Below, piece by piece: positions 1 to 7,044 of a stretch of DNA of 17,121 nucleotides; within the stretch, counting starts at the first letter, position 1, and every line of letters begins with the position of its first letter. Under the pieces are notes generated by a model. The model ran no database searches and was not told the DNA's origin. It saw only the letters and a program-made list of their open reading frames with translations. Position numbers and translations under genes: made by a program. Source of the stretch: CAZSMK01 sp964608095 (lineage in GTDB: Bacteria; Sumerlaeota; Sumerlaeia; MWCT01; JAGHBZ01); contig CAZSMK010000116.1 in the NCBI GenBank assembly GCA_964608095.1, forward strand, positions 1-17,121. The letters are read 5' to 3'.

Positions 1-2271
1 GTCCTCGGGGAATACGTAACTCTGCAATGTGTCGTCGTCCGCTGTCTTGGTTACGGTCAGCATATCGGTATACGCGGCATTGTCCTTTGAATAGGCGAAC
101 ACGAAATTATCGCCGTCCGCGCTGCTCGTTTTGTACGCATCCACGTAGAACGTGTACCCTCCACCTGCAGCGACATTGAACGTACATATATGGCTAAGCT
201 CATCATGACGTTTCGGGGGAGGACCCGACTCATATATCGCCTCGGTCAATGCTTCATACACATCATCCTGCGCGTGTGTGTCGAGATAGGAGCCGCTTAC
301 GGTTCCGATGGCAGTGGCGTAATCCGCAGTGGCATAATTCACGCCTTCAGGGGTCGGCGTCGGTGTCGGGCTCGGTGTGGGCGTTTCCGTCGGCTCGGGT
401 GTAGGTGTGGGCGTGGGGGTTTCCGTAGGTTCAGGTGTGGGGGTCGGTGTTGGACCGACCTGGACATACACGAACTTGACGGCATCGGCAATCACCACGT
501 CGCCTCCTGTCGCATTGTTTCCCACCTTCACGTAGCCGGTTTGACCTTCCGCAAAATCATAGGTTCCCAGAAGATTCCATATTCCACCGTTGATTGTTTG
601 ATCTACCCATACCGTCTGTGAACAGCCGCTGTAATATAGTGTATAAGGTACAGATGTACAGCGGTTTGTACCCGCTCTCCACATTGCATAAACCTCGTAT
701 GTACCGGCAGTGGTAATATATGGCGTCCACCTTGCCCAGGCGGTTTCTGAGGCAGCTTCTGATGTCCAGTAATAGTCGCCGTTATAACAGTCGGTAGTTC
801 CGGGATTGCTATAGTACCATGTTCCGGACAGCGAAAAATCGTTATCTCCATCATCAATAATGATATCGCCGCCACCGCCTGAAGTAGTGGTGAGCGTGAA
901 ATCTGCAGAGGTGGTGAAATTGCCCGAGCCGTCCGTGGAAGTAACCCGATAGTGATACGTGGTAGAGGCGCAAAGACCTGTTAATTGAATTTCGTGATCG
1001 AAAACCAGTGTGGCGTCAGAAGCGGAACTGCCATAAGAAGTATCGAGTCCATATTCGACCAGGGAGTCAGCCTTCTCATCAGAGTGCCACTGGATGACAG
1101 CGCTTGCATCTGTTACACCGGTCGAGCCGATTCCGCTCAACACCGGAGGCCAGATATCCTCGCTCCCGTCCTTCCAGTAAAGCGGGAATGTCGAGGCTGA
1201 TGAGGTATAAGCGGCATCCGCATCCGAAGTATCCTGGGTGTCCATGATGGAGTATGCGAATACAGCTTGACCTTCGGTTCCGACCTCGCGAGAGGCTACG
1301 ATCTGTTCGTACACCTGATCAGAATCCGCGTAAATACCGGGAAGGATAATCCGCCCACCTGAATTCTCGTGAAAAGCGCGCGCCATGTCGGTAAAAGCAT
1401 TAGTATCCGAGGTATAAATCATGGGGCACGCCATATCGAGAAAACCACCTTCCAGCCAGCCATACACGTCCTGGTAATAAGAACCATTAGTCTTCCAGGT
1501 AGCAGCAGAAACGTTTATCAGAGGGTCCACTGCGGAGCAATCCGTATAGATCCAGAGAACCATATCACTGACTTGCTGAAAGCGGAATGCATCCCAATCG
1601 GGGTCGCCTGCGCTGGGAGTCTTCCCGTAAAGAGCGTAATAATCGTCCTGGCAATCCTGACAATAGTCATAGGTGCTGCCGGGATAACGGATGTAATCCA
1701 GGTGAATACCGTCCACATTGTAATTCGTGACGATTTCTACTGCTACGTCACGCAAATACTGAGGAAATCCAGTGCCGCACGCGGTGTAATAAATCACCGT
1801 ACCGCTCTGCCCCACATTATTGATCATGGACCACCCGGAATCGTCCACCATAGCCCATTCTTGATGAGAGTTAATAATATGGTCGGGATCGCTGGGCCAA
1901 CCGAGACCACCGCTATACACATTAAAACAATTTATATAAGCGTGAACCTCGATACCCGCAGCATGACCACGGGAAACCGCGCTGGCGAGAACGTCATAAT
2001 CGCTAGCAACCAGATAGGAATGTGGCACAAAAGCGGAATTATAAAGAGCGTAACCGTCACCAAACACCTGGATAAAAAGAACATTGAAATTGTGTGCAAC
2101 GCAGTAATCGACAGCCGCCTGAACCTCAGAATCGTTAGTACAATACCAACGTGTATTCCATAAAGCACGGGTCTCGGGGTCCACCTGTGCCCTGCTCACT
2201 GTCGCACACAGGAATAGCAACGCAAAAAGAGTGAGCGCCATCACAGCCTTAACATCGATTCCATTTTTCAT
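1..2271 (-). CDS. Secreted GHL10-like glycoside hydrolase with FN3-like and golvesin-like domains (3' end outside window)
   Basis: The frame is open from the ATG at 2271 through position 1 (757 codons, no stop), so the C-terminus is missing. The start has a strong AAAGGAGG ribosome site. Residues 1-28 are a signal peptide, with likely cleavage after SRA. Residues about 30-365 resemble the GHL10 (DUF187) TIM-barrel family: RALWNTRWYC near the start, then FNVLFIQVFGDG, then the family hallmark DGIHLDYIRYP at 187-197, whose Asp residues are the likely active-site acids. Residues about 372-455 look like an FN3 domain (VEYGLDTSYG, TTYHYRVTSTD). Residues about 465-600 match golvesin-like domains (IIIDDGDNDFSLSGTW, GTYEVYAMWRAGTNR, WNLLGTYDFAEG, VIADAVKF). 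A Pro-Thr-Glu linker (about 600-640) leads into another beta-rich domain. Family knowledge points to extracellular polysaccharide or peptidoglycan-related hydrolysis; the substrate is unknown. The downstream neighbour shares its modules. Confidence 0.85.
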   Translation of the reverse strand, partial: MKNGIDVKAVMALTLFALLFLCATVSRAQVDPETRALWNTRWYCTNDSEVQAAVDYCVAHNFNVLFIQVFGDGYALYNSAFVPHSYLVASDYDVLASAVSRGHAAGIEVHAYINCFNVYSGGLGWPSDPDHIINSHQEWAMVDDSGWSMINNVGQSGTVIYYTACGTGFPQYLRDVAVEIVTNYNVDGIHLDYIRYPGSTYDYCQDCQDDYYALYGKTPSAGDPDWDAFRFQQVSDMVLWIYTDCSAVDPLINVSAATWKTNGSYYQDVYGWLEGGFLDMACPMIYTSDTNAFTDMARAFHENSGGRIILPGIYADSDQVYEQIVASREVGTEGQAVFAYSIMDTQDTSDADAAYTSSASTFPLYWKDGSEDIWPPVLSGIGSTGVTDASAVIQWHSDEKADSLVEYGLDTSYGSSASDATLVFDHEIQLTGLCASTTYHYRVTSTDGSGNFTTSADFTLTTTSGGGGDIIIDDGDNDFSLSGTWYYSNPGTTDCYNGDYYWTSEAASETAWARWTPYITTAGTYEVYAMWRAGTNRCTSVPYTLYYSGCSQTVWVDQTINGGIWNLLGTYDFAEGQTGYVKVGNNATGGDVVIADAVKFVYVQVGPTPTPTPEPTETPTPTPTPEPTETPTPSPTPTPTPEGVNYATADYATAIGTVSGSYLDTHAQDDVYEALTEAIYESGPPPKRHDELSHICTFNVAAGGGYTFYVDAYKTSSADGDNFVFAYSKDNAAYTDMLTVTKTADDDTLQSYVFPED

Positions 2272-2314
2272 GGATAAATCCTCCTTTCGTGTTTGATTCG
2301 TTATCGGTCCTTCC

Positions 2315-2326
2315 CTATTCTTTCAT
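2315..2326 (-). other. Possible three-codon leader ORF (Met-Lys-Glu-stop)
   Basis: In the 5' leader of the GHL10-like gene, a perfect AAAGGAGG sits 5 nt before ATG AAA GAA TAG. A second equally strong AAAGGAGG then precedes the real ATG at 2271. The first site therefore looks like a functional ribosome site serving a minimal ORF. It may instead be chance or a ribosome standby site. Confidence 0.3.
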
Positions 2327-2369
2327 TTCCACCTCCTTTATCGCAAAAATAGATATGGAAATCCTCGTT

Positions 2370-2399
2370 ATCATAAAAAGAGATTAATCTTTCTTGCAA
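2370..2399 (-). promoter_or_regulatory. Probable sigma-70-type promoter of the GHL10-like gene
   Basis: On the minus strand TTGCAA (2399-2394) is followed after 18 nt by TATGAT (2375-2370). This is a good match to -35/-10 boxes, about 100 nt upstream of the ATG at 2271 and just downstream of the terminator of the preceding gene. It was found by eye only. Confidence 0.45.
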
Positions 2400-2435
2400 G
2401 TTTTTTTTCTCATCCGGTTCATTATGTAACAAAAG

Positions 2436-2475
2436 GCGCAAGAGTCGCGTCTCTTGCCCGCCGCTACTCTTGCGC
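2436..2475 (-). terminator. Rho-independent-like terminator of the peptidase gene, with overlapping hairpins
   Basis: It begins 9 nt after the stop of the 2484-5384 gene. On the minus strand the arms GCGCAAGAGT (2475-2466) and ACTCTTGCGC (2445-2436) pair perfectly over a 20-nt loop, and CCTTTTGTT follows. A third copy of the core (GCAAGAG, 2457-2451) lies inside the loop and can pair with the same 3' arm (CTCTTGC), so two hairpins are mutually exclusive. Confidence 0.6.
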
Positions 2476-2483
2476 TCTCTATT

Positions 2484-5384
2484 TTAAGGGCAGGTGATTG
2501 AATCGCTGGTTTCGTTATTCAGGCCAGGGTCGTATGTGTAGCCGTCTTTAACCACGTCAGTCACCGTAAAAGTGAAGGTTCCGCCATTACGTTTTTTCGA
2601 GGATTCGAACGTTGCTTTTCCATCAGCGCCAGTAACGCCGCTTTGTGACTCATTGGTAGCGTCGCTCCAATCACCATATACCGTGGCGCCTTCTACATCT
2701 ACTCCACTATCATCCTTTATCCAGACCGTAGCGTAAGCGAAGTAATTAGGGCCGGCACTTCCCCAGCTCATTGCAATGTCGTGAACATAGATATAGACAG
2801 AGGGTTCCGGTGTCGGCGTGGGTGTGGGTTCTGAAGCAAGCGTAAATTGCATGGCATCAGCAATCACGGCATCTCCGGTCGGTGAACTTCCCGCTGCATC
2901 AAGAGTCACGGAATTATCGCCGGCGTTAAAATGGAACCGACCTAAAAGCGTGGAGACCAAGACATTATCGCCATTCTGGCTGATGTAGACCGTCTCGGTT
3001 CCACCGGAGGCGGCAACATCATATTTCGCTGATGTCACGCGATTCGTACTCTGGCGATAGATGGCGTAGAGGTCATAATAGCCGGTTTCAGAAAGCGGAG
3101 CGGTCCATGTGGCTGTTGAACTATCGCCGCCATAGCAATAGCGATAGGTTCCACCATCATAGCCCGAGCTCGAGCTTGTGTACCAGGTGCCCGTTTCAGT
3201 ATACATGGGCTCGCCCATGTCGTTGTCAACGATGACATCGGTTCCCGGTGTGGGTGTGGGTTGCGGCGTTGGCGTGGGAGTAGGCGTGGGAGTAGGAACG
3301 GGCTCGCCCGGTATGACCGCTTTCACCGCATCGGCGATTACATACTTTTCTCTGCCCACTTCACCTGTGTTTGTGCTCAAATCAATGGTATATTGACCCG
3401 CGTTGAAAGGATAACTTCCCAGGAGCTGGAACCTCCCGCCCCAATTTGTCTGATCTTTTGATACGGTATCACTGCCACCGTCATAGGTGATGGTATAAGG
3501 TGCCTGCCCGGACCTATCACTGGAGGATGTCCAGTACGCAAAGACATCATAGATTCCCTCGGTTGGTATATTAAGGTAAAAAGTCGCCAGCGAGGATGAT
3601 TTGTTCGAGGCAACGGCGTAATCTGATGCATACCAACCACGGACACTGGTGCTCGCTGACCAGCTGCCGGACAACGTGCAATCCGCACTCGCATTATCCA
3701 CAATGACCTCGGTCAAGGTCGGTGTTGGCGTCGGTGTTGGCTGGATCGTGTACCTCGCATAAATATAGCAATGAACCGTATTCAGGTTTTCGTTCCCATA
3801 GTCATAGCCGGGCCAGTCATAAGTAACTTCTGTCCCGTCATAACTCGGGTACCCCTCTGTGTTCTTGTTTCCATAAGGATCGTTGAATATAAGCGAGTAC
3901 TGTTCGGTGTAATAGCCGATACCGGTGATGTAATGACCAGCGGAGGTCAGGGAGTTCAAGAGCACGTAGGGATATGAATTATCAGTCTCAGAACATGCCT
4001 TTGCAAAAGTCGGTGACCAATCCACGTAGGACGAAGGACCATGATATTGAATATACTCTGCCATGTGGGTTTTGGTATCCTCCCAGTCATTCTGGGTGAT
4101 ATAGCCATAGCCACCTGTCGAGTATTCACCATCGGGATCCGTTTCAACAATATCAAACGTCATACCATTATAGGTGTAGGTATCACAAATATAAGGACCA
4201 TAATGGCTGTAATGAGAATAAGGTTCCATACACCAGCAATCCCAATTGTTAAAACAGCCGTAATACGCAAGGGCCATGGATGCCGCCGATGCGCCGCATG
4301 CCCAATGTCCGTTAAACCACTCAGGCGTGTCATAGACCTGGTGTACCGTGGGAACACCTGTGATATACACCGTATTGCCATCGAGTGTCAGCGACTGAGG
4401 TTCGAAGAACTCCTCGGAAGAAGAGGTCGATGCGCCCTTACCCGCCATGCTACTTGTTATGGTCACGTTGGATCCCGAGAGAATGCCGAGTTTTAAACCT
4501 TCTCCTTGTGAAATGGCAAGGTAGTATCCTTTGACAACAACTTCTGCATCCCCTTCATTCATGACGAATGAACCCTGGTCATCACCGGCAGGACCTACCA
4601 TACACAGTTCGGTCTTCACCACTTCCCTGCCATTGGAGACGCGTCGAGTAAAGGCAATAGAATCCTCATCGAGCCATGCCGGATTGAGCCCTTTTCCAAT
4701 TTCGGCGGATGTGCCGGCTGCAAGGTTTATGCACACAATCCTGCCATCGACGGTCTGGGCGAGGAGTTGTGTGCCTGAAGGCGAGAACTGGGGATTCCAA
4801 TAACTGCCGTTTCCACCGGTTAGTACCTTGCATTCGCCGTTCAGTTCCATGACGGAAATCTGCTCGTCCGGTGTGTTATAGGCGAGCCGTGTCCCATCAG
4901 GTGAGAAAGCCGGGATATTCACATGGTGCCCGAGATCAAACACGCCGACAACTTCAAATCCCCTATTCATCACTGTAAGGGTATTGCCAACGGTGAACGC
5001 GATGTTACCGTTTTCTGAAATTGCCGGAACGCCGGCAAATCGTGAGGCTTCTGCAAGGGCGATTTTCTTGCACGTCCCGATATCGAACAGCGCCGGGGTA
5101 TGCAAGCGAACTCCGTCCTGTCCCTCAACAATTTCCTTGAAACATACAAACTGGTTGCCCGGGGAAATGGATGCATAATAACCTGAACCGGTAAAATCGG
5201 CTATCTGAAGTTCAGTGCCCGCACTCCGGTCAACGAGTGACAAACCACGATGACGCACGGTCGTGGTCAGTATCAATGCCCCGTCACATGATACATCAAC
5301 GGGAATTTCCCCGCTCACATCAAGCACGCAGAACAACAACATCATCACTACACTGATTGTGGTTGATACACCAAAACGTTTCAT
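2484..5384 (-). CDS. Secreted beta-propeller / C39-like cysteine peptidase with two golvesin-like domains and Ig-like tail
   Basis: This 966-aa protein probably acts outside the cytoplasm. I chose ATG 5384 (MKRFGVSTT) over the ATG eight codons upstream because AGGAGG lies 9 nt before it and the signal peptide then begins naturally, ending near residue 25. Residues about 30-340 carry PD40/TolB-like propeller repeats (PAFSPDGTRLAY, PQFSPSGTQLLAQ). Residues about 345-540 resemble Peptidase_C39_2 papain-like proteases: WACGASAASMALAYYG with Cys363, GHYITGIGYY with His484, and FNDPYG with Asp502. This is a complete plausible catalytic triad. Pro-Thr linkers separate two golvesin-like domains (about 557-690 and 715-846), each with VIVDN at its start and VIADA at its end. 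The last 100 residues resemble an Ig-like domain (VEGATVYGDW, GVTGADGKATF). Substrate and role are unknown; surface binding plus proteolysis is inferred. Confidence 0.85.
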   Translation of the reverse strand: MKRFGVSTTISVVMMLLFCVLDVSGEIPVDVSCDGALILTTTVRHRGLSLVDRSAGTELQIADFTGSGYYASISPGNQFVCFKEIVEGQDGVRLHTPALFDIGTCKKIALAEASRFAGVPAISENGNIAFTVGNTLTVMNRGFEVVGVFDLGHHVNIPAFSPDGTRLAYNTPDEQISVMELNGECKVLTGGNGSYWNPQFSPSGTQLLAQTVDGRIVCINLAAGTSAEIGKGLNPAWLDEDSIAFTRRVSNGREVVKTELCMVGPAGDDQGSFVMNEGDAEVVVKGYYLAISQGEGLKLGILSGSNVTITSSMAGKGASTSSSEEFFEPQSLTLDGNTVYITGVPTVHQVYDTPEWFNGHWACGASAASMALAYYGCFNNWDCWCMEPYSHYSHYGPYICDTYTYNGMTFDIVETDPDGEYSTGGYGYITQNDWEDTKTHMAEYIQYHGPSSYVDWSPTFAKACSETDNSYPYVLLNSLTSAGHYITGIGYYTEQYSLIFNDPYGNKNTEGYPSYDGTEVTYDWPGYDYGNENLNTVHCYIYARYTIQPTPTPTPTLTEVIVDNASADCTLSGSWSASTSVRGWYASDYAVASNKSSSLATFYLNIPTEGIYDVFAYWTSSSDRSGQAPYTITYDGGSDTVSKDQTNWGGRFQLLGSYPFNAGQYTIDLSTNTGEVGREKYVIADAVKAVIPGEPVPTPTPTPTPTPQPTPTPGTDVIVDNDMGEPMYTETGTWYTSSSSGYDGGTYRYCYGGDSSTATWTAPLSETGYYDLYAIYRQSTNRVTSAKYDVAASGGTETVYISQNGDNVLVSTLLGRFHFNAGDNSVTLDAAGSSPTGDAVIADAMQFTLASEPTPTPTPEPSVYIYVHDIAMSWGSAGPNYFAYATVWIKDDSGVDVEGATVYGDWSDATNESQSGVTGADGKATFESSKKRNGGTFTFTVTDVVKDGYTYDPGLNNETSDSITCP

Positions 5385-5613
5385 GTGCCTTTTCCTCCTG
5401 TTCATCAAGATATAACCAACACTCCCTACCTCAGCTGAACATCTGTAGTCTCGGGCAACACTATTACATCTCGCGCTTTTCTCTCACTGCATACATATCT
5501 CAGAAAGCAATCCCCCACACACGGGAAGTATACCTACCTCTTTTTAGGGACTCGTGCATACCAGGCGTTTTCCCTGCTATTTATGTCCATTCACTGCGGA
5601 GTAGGTGGAATGG

Positions 5614-5645
5614 GAGGGTTCCGCACTAATAGTGACGGAACCCTC
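5614..5645. repeat. 32-bp near-perfect palindrome
   Basis: The arms GAGGGTTCCG and CGGAACCCTC are perfectly complementary. Inside them lies CACTA-A-TAGTG, a second perfect dyad with a single unpaired A beside it. There is no T-tract on either strand, so it fits a protein-binding site or repeat element better than a Rho-independent terminator. It lies about 230 bp upstream of the peptidase gene start. Confidence 0.6.
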
Positions 5646-5772
5646 ACTCATTCATCCTCTAAGGTGCAGTGATGCTCTCTCACAATTTTTTACCATATCG
5701 AGACAAAAATACATACTCGAAATTGTACATTCAGATTACCAGAAATTACTTTGTTGCTCGTTTGGGGAAGCA

Positions 5773-5992
5773 CCAGGGGAAAAAGGGATTGCTGGTTTTG
5801 GGGGAGACATATTTGAATGAAAAAAGAGTGGAGATGACCTTCGAATCCGGGACATAAGCTTATTTCTCTGTTATACATGAAACCCTCTCTCCTACTTCCT
5901 CACGATTGGCAACTCCCTTGACACTGACTTGTCTCCCCTATGCTTTTTGTAGAGTTTTAGGATTTAAGATTTCCAGCAATCCCTTTCTCCTG
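5773..5992. repeat. Nested inverted repeats around a 177-bp spacer
   Basis: AAAGGGATTGCTGG (5782-5795) is repeated exactly in inverse orientation at 5973-5986, with looser similarity (CAGG plus purines) continuing outward to 5773 and 5992. Nested inside, GGGGAGAC (5801-5808) pairs with GTCTCCCC (5931-5938). The spacer encodes nothing recognisable. It could be the remains of a small mobile element or a structured transcript. Confidence 0.35.
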
Positions 5993-6029
5993 ATATCTGC
6001 ACTGTGCGAAATCCAGGTAGACGACACGC

Positions 6030-6458
6030 TCAATTCACATGCTCACCATGCACTGTGTTGTGAAACGAACTCTTACCATTATGTTTGAATATTTTGTTGA
6101 TTCTGGAGATGAGTTCGTTGGGTGAAAACGGTTTGTCAATATAAGTGACGGAATCCCTTCGCATGAGTTCTATCATAATGTCTTCCTGTCCGTAGCCCGT
6201 AATCACAAGGATTGGCATCGAAATATGTGATTGCTCGAGATCGTCCAGCAGATCGAGAACCGTCATTCCTACTCGCTCGATATCAGTCACCAAAAGATCC
6301 ACCGGTTCAGGGCTCTTCTGCAAATCTTCTATAATTTCCATAGCAGTCCATCCATCTCGCGTAGTCGACACTTTATAGCCTGATTTTCGAAGAATTAATG
6401 AAAGGGTGAGTCGAATGTGCGGTTCATCTTCTGCGATTAAAATGTGTCTCTGTTTCAT
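6030..6458 (-). CDS. Single-domain response regulator (CheY-like receiver, 142 aa)
   Basis: The protein is one receiver domain without an output domain. The acidic pair Glu10-Asp11 (LIAEDEP), phosphoacceptor Asp59 (LLVTDIERVG), Thr87 (LVITGYG) and Lys109 (YIDKPF) are all present, so it should accept phosphate. The usual Met-Pro after the acceptor Asp is replaced by Glu-Arg-Val. I start it at ATG 6458 (MKQRHILIAEDE), where the domain begins and a GGAG lies 8 nt upstream. The longer ATG at 6527 would sit almost on the predicted transcription start of the sigma-54-type promoter at 6540-6555 and adds only a basic, unstructured stretch. The adjacent kinase and NtrC-type regulator suggest a phosphorelay, phosphate sink or protein-interaction role; this is inference. 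Confidence 0.85.
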   Translation of the reverse strand: MKQRHILIAEDEPHIRLTLSLILRKSGYKVSTTRDGWTAMEIIEDLQKSPEPVDLLVTDIERVGMTVLDLLDDLEQSHISMPILVITGYGQEDIMIELMRRDSVTYIDKPFSPNELISRINKIFKHNGKSSFHNTVHGEHVN

Positions 6459-6539
6459 GTTGGCTTCTCCGTGTGGTTTTTTATCGTTTCTTGAACGTCG
6501 AATGCCCTGCTTTGGTTTTGTTCTCATGTGAAAGTTTTA

Positions 6540-6555
6540 TGCAAATCTAATGCCA
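6540..6555 (-). promoter_or_regulatory. Sigma-54 (-24/-12) promoter match upstream of the receiver gene
   Basis: The minus strand reads TGGCATTAGATTTGCA. Against the known consensus TGGCAC-R-N4-TTGCW it keeps the invariant GG and GC exactly 10 nt apart, all of TTGC and five of six bases of the -24 box. Transcription would begin near 6529, about 70 nt before the ATG at 6458. An NtrC-family activator is encoded immediately upstream. Confidence 0.65.
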
Positions 6556-6860
6556 GAATTGAGGGTATGGGATTCTTTGTTTTTTTTGCGCGGGAATCAC
6601 CAATTGATAGAAAAAAAATCCTTCTTAGTTCAATACCTTGTAGGGACTAATCTGGATAATTCCTGCGTTTCTTCTCAAAAAAACATGCGTTTTTCTTCAT
6701 TTCTCCGGAAATCGACTGGATGCTTTCTTAATATAAAGAGATGAATATAAAAGACTTACATCCTTATTTCAGTCGATAAAACCATTTTTTTACGTGGAAT
6801 TATGTCAATGGACGGGAGGGAAGATTCTGGTTACAAAGCGTTACACGGGCTTTAAACCGG

Positions 6861-6900
6861 ACGAAAAAAATTTATTTATGAGAAGCATGATTTTTTTCGT
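6861..6900. repeat. Inverted repeat with A/T-tract arms
   Basis: ACGAAAAAAAT (6861-6871) and ATTTTTTTCGT (6890-6900) are perfectly complementary over an 18-nt loop. It lies about 310-360 bp upstream of the sigma-54-type promoter. It could be an activator or bending site, or part of a terminator region for the NtrC-type gene. Confidence 0.45.
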
Positions 6901-6916
6901 GAAGATGATAAAAGGC

Positions 6917-6946
6917 GAATTCCTACAATATAAGTTGTGGGAAATC
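6917..6946 (-). terminator. 30-bp imperfect dyad: terminator of the NtrC-type gene or activator site
   Basis: The 12-nt arms GATTTCCCACAA and TTGTAGGAATTC on the minus strand pair at ten Watson-Crick positions plus one G-T, over a 6-nt loop. GCCTTTTATC follows on the minus strand, about 100 nt after the stop at 7045. The same dyad would also serve as a far-upstream binding site for the adjacent activator. The sequence alone does not decide between these. Confidence 0.4.
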
Positions 6947-7044
6947 CTTCGCAAAGATTATTAAGCCTTAATTATCTAACTCAGGGCGAAACGACACCCC
7001 AAACCTTCCACAAAAAAAGCTGTTGGGTTTTTCCCCTGATGCCA

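Larger units (their letters stand above)
5385..6029. other. Intergenic region, 645 bp, no supported gene
   Basis: Only short frames without convincing starts or family likeness occur here. The region holds the 32-bp palindrome at 5614-5645 and a pair of nested inverted repeats between 5773 and 5992. It contains the promoter region of the peptidase gene and the 3' end region of the receiver gene, but I see no clear terminator and no promoter I would defend. Confidence 0.5.
6459..7044. other. AT-rich intergenic region between the NtrC-type regulator and the receiver gene
   Basis: No gene is supported in this 586-bp stretch. It carries the sigma-54-type promoter, two inverted repeats (6861-6900 and 6917-6946) and several A- or T-tracts. 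Its length and AT-richness fit an enhancer-bearing region of a sigma-54 promoter, with room for activator sites and DNA bending. Confidence 0.5.

Noticed and set aside
345..455. GTGGGC-type simple repeats on the plus strand, also at 2805-2830, 3242-3305 and 3715-3745
   Set aside because: These are the codons of the Pro-Thr-Pro linkers of the secreted proteins, not a separate repeat element or CRISPR array.
1369..2163. 264-codon open frame on the plus strand
   Set aside because: It lies wholly antisense to the GHL10-like gene in register-matched codons, lacks a ribosome site and has no protein-like motif.
4041..4496. 151-codon plus-strand frame
   Set aside because: It is antisense to the C39-like peptidase domain, whose catalytic motifs are unmistakable on the minus strand.
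5840..5848. TTCGAATCC, like a tRNA T-loop
   Set aside because: No matching acceptor, D-arm or anticodon arm surrounds it. A similar string near 13125 is coding sequence.
5669..5878. Overlapping short frames on both strands (60-70 codons)
   Set aside because: They have no ribosome sites, no hydrophobic or domain pattern, and overlap the nested inverted repeats.
5918..5938. Plus-strand TTGACA followed by TATGCT
   Set aside because: The spacer is only 15 nt and no plus-strand gene follows.
6459..6527. Longer start of the receiver gene at ATG 6527
   Set aside because: It would start within a few bases of the predicted sigma-54 transcription start and adds a basic tail absent from receivers.
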